DNA of 64,000 bases from NCBI GenBank assembly GCA_041650175.1, contig JBAZLS010000002.1:1-64000 (forward strand). Direction: 5' to 3'. How positions within the stretch are numbered: position 1 is the first letter of the stretch; every line of letters starts with the position of its first letter. A model generated the notes under the pieces. The model saw only the letters and a list, made by a program, of their open reading frames with translations. It did not search any database and was not told the DNA's origin. Position numbers and translations under genes: made by a program. Shown one piece after another: positions 25,722 to 33,390 of the stretch. Source of the stretch: Minisyncoccus sp041650175. GTDB lineage: Bacteria > Patescibacteriota > Minisyncoccia > Minisyncoccales > Minisyncoccaceae.

Positions 25722-26723
25722 CTACTTCTTATCCGGATATTTTATATTAAGATGGTCATAAGCTAGTTTTGTCGCGCTTCTTCCTTTCTGGCTTCTTCTT
25801 ATAAGCCCCATTTGCATTAAATATGGTTCGTATATTTCTAAAATAGCATTTTTTTCTTCTGAGGTTGAAGCTGATAAAGCTTGCAAGCCTGCTGGACCTC
25901 CATTAAATTTTTTAATAATAGTCTCAATTATTTTTTTATCGCTTGGTTCAAGTCCAAGATTATCTACTTCAAGAAAATCTAATGCTTTAGTAGCAAGTTC
26001 TTTGGTAATGTATTTTTCTTCACTTTCCATTTGAGAAAAATCACGTACTCTTTTAAGCAATTTATTTGCAATTCTAGGAGTAAAACGCGAGCGTTTTGCA
26101 ATTTCAGATTTTGCTTCATCATCCAATTCAATATTCAATATTTTTGCTGAACGATCTATGATTTTTTTTATTTCTTCAGGAGTATAATAATTTAATTGCA
26201 GTATTGAACCAAAACGGCTACGCAGAGGAGACGAAATCATATCTATTCTAGTTGTCGCGCCTATTAAAGTGAAATGGGGAAGAGCTATATCAATAGTTTT
26301 TGCCATTGGTCCTTTCCCAAGAATTAAATTCAATTTAAAATCTTCCATTGCAGAATAAAGATATTCTTCCACAAATCTATTTACACGATGGCATTCATCA
26401 ATAAACAAAATATCTCCTTCATTGAGATTTGTTAATAATGCCACAAGGTCTCCAGATTTTTCAATAACTGGCCCTGATGTCATTCGAATATTGGCTTCAG
26501 CTTCTTGTGCTACTATATTAGCCAGAGTTGTTTTTCCTAATCCTGGAGGACCGTAAAAAAGCATATGATCGGGAGTTTCATTTCTTTGCTTGGCTGCTCC
26601 TATCATTATTTTCAAATGTTTTTTTATTCTTTCTTGTCCGATATAGTTTTCCCACCTTGTGGGACGCAAAGATTCTGATATTTCGTCAATATTATCAAAA
26701 TTGTTTAAGCTATTGACAAACAT
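25722..26723 (-). CDS. ruvB: Holliday junction branch-migration helicase RuvB
   Basis: 333 residues. 'LRPTRWENYIGQERIKKHL', Walker A GPPGLGKTT, Walker B in 'ILFIDECHRVN', arginine finger region 'SSPLRSRFGSI', and the C-terminal winged helix ('IIKKFNGGPAGLQALSASTSEEKNAILEIYEPYLMQMGLI'). It drives branch migration with RuvA. First gene of the minus-strand cluster. Confidence 0.98.
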   Translation of the reverse strand: MFVNSLNNFDNIDEISESLRPTRWENYIGQERIKKHLKIMIGAAKQRNETPDHMLFYGPPGLGKTTLANIVAQEAEANIRMTSGPVIEKSGDLVALLTNLNEGDILFIDECHRVNRFVEEYLYSAMEDFKLNLILGKGPMAKTIDIALPHFTLIGATTRIDMISSPLRSRFGSILQLNYYTPEEIKKIIDRSAKILNIELDDEAKSEIAKRSRFTPRIANKLLKRVRDFSQMESEEKYITKELATKALDFLEVDNLGLEPSDKKIIETIIKKFNGGPAGLQALSASTSEEKNAILEIYEPYLMQMGLIRRSQKGRSATKLAYDHLNIKYPDKK

Positions 26724-26741
26724 TTTAAAGTGTGTTATATT
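26713..26741 (+). promoter_or_regulatory. Strong promoter of the small RNA at 26748
   Basis: Consensus TTGACA, 17 bp, TATATT. It overlaps the 5' end of the divergent ruvB gene. Confidence 0.8.
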
Positions 26742-26747
26742 CTAAAT

Positions 26748-26928
26748 ACAAAGTTACTGCAAATAATTCTTGAATTGGGGGAAGGGATTCTCTTCTAGTG
26801 CTGGATAGCTCGGTTTCGACGGGGTTACTCCTCGGAGGTTTTCTTAGCTTTAAGCCCGAATGCTCGAAGTTTCACCCCCCAATTCAGGAATGATTTGACG
26901 GAATGTCACTCTCTCGAGTGATTTTTTG
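26748..26928 (+). ncRNA. Free-standing structured small RNA (possible 6S-like RNA)
   Basis: About 180 nt between a consensus promoter and an intrinsic terminator, with no ORF. A long closing stem pairs CTTGAATTGGGGG (26769-26781) with CCCCCCAATTCAGG. Inside, CTTC/GAAG and TCGG/CCGA helices separated by bubbles continue a rod toward a CCTCGGAGG apical hairpin. Length, rod shape with internal bubbles and isolated position recall 6S RNA, but there is no primary-sequence proof. It contains GGTTTCGACGGGG, like a tmRNA 5' end, yet the real tmRNA is elsewhere in this window. That it is an RNA gene is well supported; its class is not. Confidence 0.65.
26906..26928 (+). terminator. Terminator of the small RNA
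   Basis: TCACTC-TCTC-GAGTGA followed by six T residues. Confidence 0.85.
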
Positions 26929-27026
26929 TTTTATTTATTATTTTATTTCTCTTTTATTTTTGTTCTGCAAAAATTACACTTAAAAGATTGCGTAGTAATC
27001 TACATTTTTTCACTCTCTTCTTCCTC

Positions 27027-27226
27027 AGCTCGTTATAGCTTTTAAATTTGTTGAGGTTTATTCTTTTCTTTATCTTCTTTGTTTTTTCAAGCTTGTTTCA
27101 ATACATTACTTTCTTCACCTAATGAGCTCGGCTGGAGCGATTTAAAGTAAATTATTAGCAAATAATTTACGTGTGAAGAAAGTAATGCATTGAAAAAAAG
27201 TTTTCCTTGTTTTAATTTTACACAAT
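27027..27226 (-). repeat. Three-way-junction palindromic element, copy C
   Basis: The closing arms (27096-27118 and 27173-27195) pair over 23 nt. Compared with copy A, at least four base pairs in this stem have changed on both sides (for example G-C to A-T, T-A to C-G). The apical hairpins are GCTC-GGCTG-GAGC and AAATTAT-TAGCAA-ATAATTT. The first differs from copy A by a compensatory T-A to C-G change. It starts 5 nt after the PilB stop codon in the same sense. A small AGATTGC..AATCT hairpin follows. Confidence 0.85.
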
Positions 27227-27230
27227 TCTT

Positions 27231-28547
27231 TTAGCCCGTTACTGCAATTACTTCCTCAATAGTCGTAATGCCATTCAATATCTTAATATATCCATCTTGT
27301 TTCATTAATGTTGCTCCTTTTTGAATTGCCAATCTTTCAAGAGCAGGAATTGATGGAGAAGTTAAAATAAAATCTTCCATTTCATCATCTATTTCTATTG
27401 CTTCAAAAAGAGCGATACGTCCTTTGAATCCTGTAAAGTTACAAAATTCACAGCCTTTTTCATTCGCTACTAATATCTCAGAGTCTTCGCTAAAAGCGGG
27501 AAGCGGGATGTTGGGAGATATGGTCTTAAATCCTTCCTTGATTTCAGTAAATAATTCTGTCGATATTTTTTGTTTTTTTGAACAGTGCTGGCAAATTCTT
27601 CTAACAAGCCTCTGAGCCACTACCATATTTAATGCAGGAGCGATATTAACTGGCAATTCTCCTAACGCTTGAAGACGGGCGATTGTTCCTGCTGCATTGT
27701 TCGTATGGAGAGTACTTAATACTAAATGTCCAGTTAATGCTGCCTGCAAAGCGATACTTGCTGTTTCTAAGTCTCTAATCTCACCAACAAGAATTGCATC
27801 AGGGTCTTGTCTGACAATAGAACGTAACCCAGAAGCAAAATCATATCCTCTACTGCTATTAATTTGTGTTTGAGTTATTCCATCCAAGTGATACTCAATA
27901 GGATCTTCAATTGTAATTACTTTGTTTTCTGAACTTCTTATTTTTTTTAGAAATGCATAAAGAGTTGTTGTCTTACCAGAACCAGTAGGCCCAGTAACAA
28001 TAATCATTCCATTTGGTTTTTTAGCTTGCACCTCAAATAAAGCAAAAAGGTCGCTACGTAAACCAAGTTCCTCCAAGCTGATCAAGCTTTTTGGATTTAA
28101 AATTCTCATTACAATATTTTCACCATAAGCAGTTGGAATAGTGGAGACCCTGATTTCTATTTCTTCAATCCCTTCTGGTCGATTAAGTACAACAGTAAAA
28201 CGTCCATCTTGTGGCACTTTTTCTATATTTAATTTTAATCCTGCGAGAAGTTTTATCCTAGATACAATATTATGATGAATTTTTGCAGTAAAAGTACAGG
28301 CTTCATGAAGTTTTCCATCTATACGGACTCTAAGTATGCTTCCTTTTTCTTGAATTTCTAAGTGCAAGTCTGAAAAACCAAGCAGAATTCCTCCTGTCAT
28401 TAAATTTTTGAGAACTAATGACATTTCTTCCTTTACAGCTTCTCCAAGGGCTATCTTATAAGTAAAGATATTCTTAAAATTATTAATTAAGGGTAGTTCG
28501 AAAAATTCACTATCAGCAATAACTTTACCTGTGATTTGATCTTCCAT
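27231..28547 (-). CDS. pilB: Type IV pilus/type II secretion assembly ATPase (PilB/GspE), compact form
   Basis: 438 residues; the N-terminal MshEN/GSPII_E domain of full PilB (about 560 aa) is largely missing. The ATPase core is complete: Walker A GPTGSGKTTTLYAFL, Asp box 'VITIEDPIEYHLDGITQTQ', Walker B 'ILVGEIRDLETASIALQAALTGHLVLSTLHTN', and a tetracysteine zinc motif (CQHC ... CEFC). It powers pilus extension or secretion. No other pil genes adjoin it; pilin-like genes at 6671 and 53949 could be clients. Confidence 0.93.
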   Translation of the reverse strand: MEDQITGKVIADSEFFELPLINNFKNIFTYKIALGEAVKEEMSLVLKNLMTGGILLGFSDLHLEIQEKGSILRVRIDGKLHEACTFTAKIHHNIVSRIKLLAGLKLNIEKVPQDGRFTVVLNRPEGIEEIEIRVSTIPTAYGENIVMRILNPKSLISLEELGLRSDLFALFEVQAKKPNGMIIVTGPTGSGKTTTLYAFLKKIRSSENKVITIEDPIEYHLDGITQTQINSSRGYDFASGLRSIVRQDPDAILVGEIRDLETASIALQAALTGHLVLSTLHTNNAAGTIARLQALGELPVNIAPALNMVVAQRLVRRICQHCSKKQKISTELFTEIKEGFKTISPNIPLPAFSEDSEILVANEKGCEFCNFTGFKGRIALFEAIEIDDEMEDFILTSPSIPALERLAIQKGATLMKQDGYIKILNGITTIEEVIAVTG

Positions 28548-28631
28548 ATTTTTTTATCTTATTTTCATTAGAATATATTTTCATTTCCCTTTTATTATAA
28601 AGTAAAAAGGGTATAAAGCAAAGTCCTGCTA

Positions 28632-28659
28632 TTGACAAATAATAATACTGTGTTATAAT
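28632..28659 (+). promoter_or_regulatory. Promoter of small-RNA unit 1
   Basis: TTGACA, 16 bp, TATAAT. The predicted start is G28666, the first base of GCCAAGGTGAGTGGGGG. Confidence 0.75.
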
Positions 28660-28665
28660 AATTTT

Positions 28666-28763
28666 GCCAAGGTGAGTGGGGGAAGTGGGAAGAGAAACGA
28701 ACACACGATTATCCCAATCCTTTTTAAAACCCTTATTTTGACAAGTGTTATCACACTTTTATT
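28666..28763 (+). ncRNA. Small RNA unit 1 with 5' end GCCAAGGTGAGTGGGGG
   Basis: About 98 nt from a consensus promoter to a hairpin AAGTGT-TATC-ACACTT followed by TTTTATT. No convincing ORF. Its 5' end is nearly identical (GCCAAGGTGARTGGGGG) to that of the unit at 47534, and both begin exactly 7 nt after their -10 boxes. AAGGTG can pair with CACTTT at the 3' end. Function unknown. Confidence 0.5.
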
Positions 28764-28820
28764 CTAATTTTATCAATAAAATGAGAAAATAGTATACAGG
28801 ATTTGTTTAAATATATAGTT

Positions 28821-28892
28821 AGCAATCCTGCTCAATTCTTCTTCTAAAGCAGAAACGCCATTCGGGCAGAAGGAGAATTTAGCAAGGTTGCT
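28821..28892. repeat. Long imperfect hairpin
   Basis: AGCAATCCTGCTCAATTCTT and the following bases pair over 25 positions with the arm ending AGCAAGGTTGCT, with several G-T pairs. The apical loop is about 22 nt and contains CGCCATTCGGGC. It lies between small RNA unit 1 and a REP-like repeat. No function recognised. Confidence 0.6.
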
Positions 28893-28903
28893 AAAAATAG
28901 TAT

Positions 28904-28944
28904 GTCATTGCGAGGAGTTCGTTTTACGAACAACAAAGCAATCT
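28904..28944 (+). repeat. REP-like repeat GTCATTGCGAGGAG...AAGCAATCT
   Basis: Single copy of the same family as the double unit at 173-267. The centre is a GTTCG-TTTTA-CGAAC hairpin. Confidence 0.75.
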
Positions 28945-28964
28945 ATTGTTAGTTCTTTGAAATT

Positions 28965-29036
28965 ACCCTTTAACGGGTATGATAGTGAATAAGTATAGAA
29001 TTTATTTATTATCATACCCGCTAATAGAAGGGTTTT
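28965..29036. repeat. Long hairpin upstream of the orphan gene at 29105
   Basis: GGGTATGATA and TATCATACCC form a 10-bp stem, extended outward by ACCCTT/AAGGGT and inward by AATAA/TTATT. It ends with TTTTATTG, so it may end transcription from upstream or form the orphan mRNA leader. Confidence 0.6.
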
Positions 29037-29104
29037 ATTGAGAGGTTTTTCATTTCCTCGTTGTATTGCAACAAAAAATGAGAAAACAAAAGAAAGGTGT
29101 ATAA

Positions 29105-29635
29105 ATGAGAGCAATTAATGTTCCGTGCCCTATGGTACCTAGCAGCAAACTTGAACAGACCGAAGAAAATCTCGGAAATCCAATCATGGAAGTGATGGTA
29201 GAGATTATCCACGGGGTCGCAGTTTCATTCAAGTGGACTAGCGGCCACTGGGTAAACTTCGATGAATTCGGGAGAGTATTCTCTAACTCCGTAGGGGTCG
29301 GAGAAGAGACAGTCGTTGAAGTAAAAAAACTTCTTCCGGATATGGAGGAAGTTAGACGGAAGCGGCGAGAATTCCGAAGCCTCTTCATTAAAGAGGCAGA
29401 ACAAGCACAGACAGACGACCGAGTTGAAAAGCTGAGTGATCGGCACTCAACAAACTGGTCTTCTCCGAGTTTAACTCGTAGGATGATTCAGGAGGTAACC
29501 AATCTTGGTTACCAAACGGCCAATGTCTGGTCTCCGTATTGCAAGCATAACGGATGCGATACGTACGGCTGGCTTCTTTATCCCAAGCCGACTGATGTAC
29601 AGACTGCAGAGAGAATGAATAAGGAGCAAATATAA
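29105..29635 (+). CDS. Orphan protein of unknown function with raised GC content
   Basis: 176 residues, preceded by AAAGGTG seven bases before the ATG. Its codon use and GC are visibly higher than those of the flanking AT-rich genes. The centre is a charged helix ('EVKKLLPDMEEVRRKRREFRSLFIKEAEQAQTDDRVEKL'). Aromatic/Cys-containing ends ('VAVSFKWTSGHWVNFDEFGRVF', 'ANVWSPYCKHNGCDTYGWLLYPKP') suggest a compact domain. No signal peptide. No family recognised. It has a private terminator and is followed by element D. The composition suggests recent acquisition. Confidence 0.72.
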   Translation: MRAINVPCPMVPSSKLEQTEENLGNPIMEVMVEIIHGVAVSFKWTSGHWVNFDEFGRVFSNSVGVGEETVVEVKKLLPDMEEVRRKRREFRSLFIKEAEQAQTDDRVEKLSDRHSTNWSSPSLTRRMIQEVTNLGYQTANVWSPYCKHNGCDTYGWLLYPKPTDVQTAERMNKEQI

Positions 29636-29651
29636 TTGCCCCTTCTTTTTT
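29623..29651 (+). terminator. Terminator of the orphan gene
   Basis: GGAGCAA/TTGCCCC with a bulge, stop codon in the loop, then CTTCTTTTTT. Confidence 0.65.
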
Positions 29652-29693
29652 ATTTCAAGCATAATCAAGTGTTTTTTGTTTTATAAAAGATAA

Positions 29694-29715
29694 AAAGCTT
29701 GCCTACGCAAGCTAC
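29694..29715 (-). terminator. Terminator after element D
   Basis: AGCTTGC-CTAC-GCAAGCT; on the minus strand it is followed by TTTTTATC. It would end the transcript that carries the DHH-like gene and element D. Confidence 0.75.
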
Positions 29716-29735
29716 ATTTTTTACTTTTCACCCTT

Positions 29736-29867
29736 TGGCACGTTAAAATTCATTGAGGCATTATTCTTTTCTTGAGATTGAGAGACCGACTGGGTCGAAC
29801 ATAAGGGATTTTCTAGCAAGAAAATCACGCCTCAAGAAAAGAATAATGCCGAAAAATAATTTTTAAA
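29736..29867 (-). repeat. Three-way-junction palindromic element, copy D
   Basis: The closing arms (29757-29776 and 29831-29850) pair perfectly over 20 nt, with a sequence unrelated to copies A-C. The apex again carries two hairpins in the same order: GACC-GACTG-GGTC and GATTTTC-TAGCAA-GAAAATC. The outer flank CTTTGGCACGTTAAAATT is shared with copies A and B. It lies 14 nt after the stop of the minus-strand DHH-like gene, before a terminator. Confidence 0.85.
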
Positions 29868-29880
29868 CCAACAAAAAATT

Positions 29881-30966
29881 TTATAAATCCTTTTTTAATT
29901 CTTCAATAAATTCAAGTAAATTTTTATCATTGCTTATTATTATTCCTCCAGTTTCTTTAAATAATCCCTTATATTTATTACTGATTTTCTTTATCATTAA
30001 TGGGGAAGAAGAGTAAAATATTGTTTTAGTAGCGTTTTCTTCTTTAAAAGACAAAAAAAATGTTTTTGGATTTAGCCATTCTTTAAAAACTTTGCTTATC
30101 TGCAATGCGCTTTTAACTTTTTCGCTATTTCTTTGTTCGGTTTTTTCATTTTTTTCAAATGTTAAATAAGAAAATATGATTCCTTCATCTTCTTTTAATG
30201 AAATATTTTTTAAAGCATCTTCAAAATAATCTGCCCATAAGGGCTTCTTCTTTTTTTGATATTCATAATAAATATCCAATGTCCCGCCATTATTTAAAAT
30301 CCATTTTATTACTGTAATATCTTTTACTAAAATTTTTTCTTGAGAAAAAAATCCAAAAAATAAAAAATCAAAAACTTCTTTTGAAAAAGAAAATTCATTT
30401 AATTCTTTTATTAAAATAGCAGTTATTTTTGACAAAGAGGAGTTTCCAATAATATTTACATCTCCATAATTTTCATTTGCAGAATTCTTATCTATATTGA
30501 CAATAGTACAAGCAAATAACTCTTCTTCGTCTGTTGGCAGGTATTTTTCTATCTCTTTAAATCTTAAAACTCCGATTATGATAATGATATCAAAAGGTTC
30601 TGTTTGCTCATTATTCTTTTTTTCAGAAATTATTTCCCAAGAAAAATTATCAGAATTAAAATCTTGATTTTTTGGTATTATATTCAAATCAACATGATTA
30701 TCTTTTTTTTCATAATATATTTCTGAAACTTCTTCATTCAAAGTAATGGCAATTCTCTTCTTTTCATTTCTAAGGAAATAGACTGCTTTTTCAGGCAATC
30801 TTTCTTCTGTCAAAAAAACCTTCTTATCTAACTGGTTAAGGGCTGAATATAACGCTAAAACGCTACCGAGGGTATCGTTATCTGGATTTTCAGGAAAAAT
30901 AATCTTTATATTTTTTGCGTTATTAATGCTGGCTTTTACATTTTGAAATCGCTCCATATGCTTCAA
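29881..30966 (-). CDS. Degenerate DHH-family phosphoesterase-like protein
   Basis: 361 residues. The N terminus ('FPENPDNDTLGSVLALYSALNQLDKKVFL') aligns with motif I of DHH/DHHA1 phosphoesterases (NrnA, RecJ), normally HxxPDxDSxGS. At the DHH position the sequence reads 'ACTIVNIDKNSANENYGDVNIIGNSS', so the DHH triad is replaced by IDK. Several metal ligands are therefore gone, and the protein may be an inactive binding derivative. The C-terminal half resembles DHHA1 only loosely. Single gene, with element D in its 3' UTR. Confidence 0.65.
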   Translation of the reverse strand: MKHMERFQNVKASINNAKNIKIIFPENPDNDTLGSVLALYSALNQLDKKVFLTEERLPEKAVYFLRNEKKRIAITLNEEVSEIYYEKKDNHVDLNIIPKNQDFNSDNFSWEIISEKKNNEQTEPFDIIIIIGVLRFKEIEKYLPTDEEELFACTIVNIDKNSANENYGDVNIIGNSSLSKITAILIKELNEFSFSKEVFDFLFFGFFSQEKILVKDITVIKWILNNGGTLDIYYEYQKKKKPLWADYFEDALKNISLKEDEGIIFSYLTFEKNEKTEQRNSEKVKSALQISKVFKEWLNPKTFFLSFKEENATKTIFYSSSPLMIKKISNKYKGLFKETGGIIISNDKNLLEFIEELKKDL

Positions 30967-31025
30967 ATTATGCTATTTTCAGTTAAAAGTAAAGGAACTA
31001 TTCAGCTTTAAAAACATTGAAAAAA

Positions 31026-32654
31026 TCATAATGTCTTTATCATATATCCATTTCGGAGTTTATAGCCTAATTTATCGCGGTAATAACTACGAACTCCAAC
31101 GCCAGAAATAATGGCCATTTTTTTGATATTAAACTCTTCTTTTACAATTCTTTCAGCTTCTTTTATTAATTGTATCCCAAGGCCCTTATGTTGGGCATGG
31201 GAATGAGCCTTATTATCCATAAGCGCTATTGCTTGTCCATAAGTATGCAATTCTCGAATAATAGCGCAATCTTTTAAAACGGGAAGGATATTTTTCATAC
31301 TCTTATTTCCAAAGAACTGAGAAGGTATTCTTAATCTAAGCAAACTAAAAAGATGTTCATTGTTTTCATCTTCAAAACTTAAGAATATTTCTTTTCCGTC
31401 AGAAGCATTATAATCTCTGCGAAATATTTTAATTGTTTCTTGATTTTCGATATTCTTTGCTTCTCGACAGCGTATGCAATTGCATTGCCATTTTTCTTTT
31501 TTTATTTCTTCTTCAATCACTTGCCTTAAATTGGATATTTTTGCTCCGCCTTCAATAATTGATGGAGCAGGGATATCACGGATAATTCTTTCAACTCGTG
31601 TATATCTTGGAAGGATTTTTTTTATTGATTTTATCGTTTTTACTAATGTCTTTTTATCGTACGGCTTATATTCTCCTTTTTTATAGAGTTCATACAAAGG
31701 AGCTTCTTTAACAAGCGCGCAAGGATATATTTTTAAATAGTCAGGTTGAAAACCCTCATTTTTAAAAAGTTCTTTAAATGCAAAAATATCTTTTTTTGGA
31801 TCAGATAAGGGAAGATTAAGCATCATCTGGTATGCTACTTTAAAACCTATATCTTTCAATATTTTAGTTGCTATTATTGTTTGTTCTGATTCATGTCCTC
31901 TTTTATTAAAAGTTAAGATTTTATCATCAATAGATTGCACTCCGATTTCAATTTTTGTTGCGCCTAATTTCTTCATTTCCTCAGCTTCCGCTAATGTAAT
32001 AAAATCAGGTCTGGTTTCAAAACTCATTCCAACGATACGATGTTTTGCATTTTCATTTTTCTTTTGAGCTTTTTCTAACTCTATCCATAATTCATCAATA
32101 GTTAAATTTTTATCATTTTTTTTATTCGGTGTCTCGTTGCAGGCATCAAAACATTTTTTGACGAACCAAATTTTATATTTTTTGTCATAAAAAGACCAAG
32201 TCCCGCCAATCATCCTTATTTCCACCTTATCTGTTGGATGTCCGCTCATCTTCAAAACTTCTATCCTTTTTATTGTTTGTTCATATGGATTGAATTTTAA
32301 TCTCTTTGCCCGTTCGACAGCTGGTTCGCCCGAAAGATAGCTTTTTGGAATATTTTTTTCGCTTGGACAGTAAATGCATTTTCCTGGACACTCATATGGT
32401 TTTGTAAGTATTGAAACATTTACGACGCCTGCAAGTGAACGAATCGGCCTAGTTCTTAGTATTAGTTCTAAAGAAGTATTCTTTTCTATACTTTTTTTCT
32501 CAACTAAACTATGGTAAACTTTAAGTAGTTCAATATTGCTTGGACAGGAAATTTTTAAATTTTTAGAAATTCTTCTTTTTACATCAGATAAATCCTTTAT
32601 TGAAATATTTTTAATTGAAGAAATTTCCTTGATTAGTAATTCTTTTGGGTTCAT
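31026..32654 (-). CDS. Elp3-family radical SAM / GNAT tRNA-modifying enzyme
   Basis: 542 residues. The radical SAM cluster motif CPGKCIYCPSE (CX3CX2C) and 'YEQTIKRIEVLKMSGHPTDKVEIRMIGGTWSFY' are characteristic of Elp3. 'GMSFETRPDFITLAEAEEMKKLGATKIEIGVQSIDD' follows. The C-terminal GNAT domain contains 'HAQHKGLGIQLIKEAERI'. In archaea and eukaryotes Elp3 makes 5-carboxymethyluridine at wobble U34 of tRNA. It is divergent from, and only 13 nt away from, a Trm9-like methyltransferase that could act next in that pathway. Confidence 0.93.
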   Translation of the reverse strand: MNPKELLIKEISSIKNISIKDLSDVKRRISKNLKISCPSNIELLKVYHSLVEKKSIEKNTSLELILRTRPIRSLAGVVNVSILTKPYECPGKCIYCPSEKNIPKSYLSGEPAVERAKRLKFNPYEQTIKRIEVLKMSGHPTDKVEIRMIGGTWSFYDKKYKIWFVKKCFDACNETPNKKNDKNLTIDELWIELEKAQKKNENAKHRIVGMSFETRPDFITLAEAEEMKKLGATKIEIGVQSIDDKILTFNKRGHESEQTIIATKILKDIGFKVAYQMMLNLPLSDPKKDIFAFKELFKNEGFQPDYLKIYPCALVKEAPLYELYKKGEYKPYDKKTLVKTIKSIKKILPRYTRVERIIRDIPAPSIIEGGAKISNLRQVIEEEIKKEKWQCNCIRCREAKNIENQETIKIFRRDYNASDGKEIFLSFEDENNEHLFSLLRLRIPSQFFGNKSMKNILPVLKDCAIIRELHTYGQAIALMDNKAHSHAQHKGLGIQLIKEAERIVKEEFNIKKMAIISGVGVRSYYRDKLGYKLRNGYMIKTL

Positions 32655-32667
32655 AATTTTAATTTGT

Positions 32668-33360
32668 ATGGATAAAAGTGAAGCGCAAAAAATAATAAAC
32701 GAGACTAAGGATGTATATAATCAGATTGCTGAAAAATATGCAACAGTCAGAAATGAAGCTTGGAGTGAGATGGATTTTTTATTTGGAAAATTCTTAAAGA
32801 GCGGAGATAAAGTTCTTGATCTTGGCTGTGGCAATGGAAGATTTTATGATTCATTCATCAAAAACAATGTTTTTTATTTAGGAGTTGATAATTCAGAGAA
32901 TTTGATAAAGATAGCAAGGAAAGCTCATTCCGAAGGAGAGTTTATTCTAGCATCAGCGCTTAATTTACCCTTTAATGATGAAGAATTTGATGCAGTTTAT
33001 GGAATTGCTATATTGCATCATATCCCATCAGAAGATTTGAGGAATCTTTTTGTCAAAGAAGCAAAAAGGGTTTTGAAAAAAGGTGGCTATTTAATATTAA
33101 CAGTTTGGAACTTGAAAGAAAAGAGAGAACAGGAAGAAAGCAAGAAAAAATTTAATATTTTTGATCTTTTTCGCCAGCGAATAGATAAGGATGATATTTT
33201 CATTCCTTGGTATGGAGCTAAAAATTGTTTTTTTCACACTTTTACAATGGAAACATTCAAAAGGCTTGTTGAGGATAACGGATTAACTATTATCGAGCAT
33301 GGAGAAATACTTGTAGGAGAAAAGCCTTATCAAAATTTTTATATAGCTTCTAAAAAATAA
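32668..33360 (+). CDS. Class I SAM methyltransferase, Trm9/ALKBH8-like
   Basis: 230 residues from the ATG giving MDKSEAQKIINETKDVYNQI. Motif I is 'VLDLGCGNGRF', followed by 'SALNLPFNDEEFDAVYGIAILHHIPSEDLRNLFVKEAKRVLKKGGYLILTVWNLKEKR'. The LHHI and 'VWNL' positions and the C-terminal 'KPYQNFYIASKK' parallel the Trm9 family (IHHL, VWAL, DNWYV). Trm9 methylates the carboxymethyl group at tRNA U34. Assignment to Trm9 rather than a general methyltransferase is inference from motifs and the divergent Elp3 neighbour. It probably shares a transcript with the LOG gene. Confidence 0.8.
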   Translation: MDKSEAQKIINETKDVYNQIAEKYATVRNEAWSEMDFLFGKFLKSGDKVLDLGCGNGRFYDSFIKNNVFYLGVDNSENLIKIARKAHSEGEFILASALNLPFNDEEFDAVYGIAILHHIPSEDLRNLFVKEAKRVLKKGGYLILTVWNLKEKREQEESKKKFNIFDLFRQRIDKDDIFIPWYGAKNCFFHTFTMETFKRLVEDNGLTIIEHGEILVGEKPYQNFYIASKK

Positions 33361-33390
33361 AAATGATTAAAAACATAAATAAAAGTTAAA

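Noticed and set aside
26800..26835. GGTTTCGACGGGG resembles the 5' end of tmRNA
   Set aside because: The locus is too short and has no tag ORF, T-arm or CCA end. A complete tmRNA exists at 43325-43681.
28666..28690. TGGGGGAAGTGGGAA as MraZ-binding boxes
   Set aside because: Box spacing is 9 rather than 10 and no mraZ or dcw gene is nearby. The paralogous unit at 47534 does not keep the second box.
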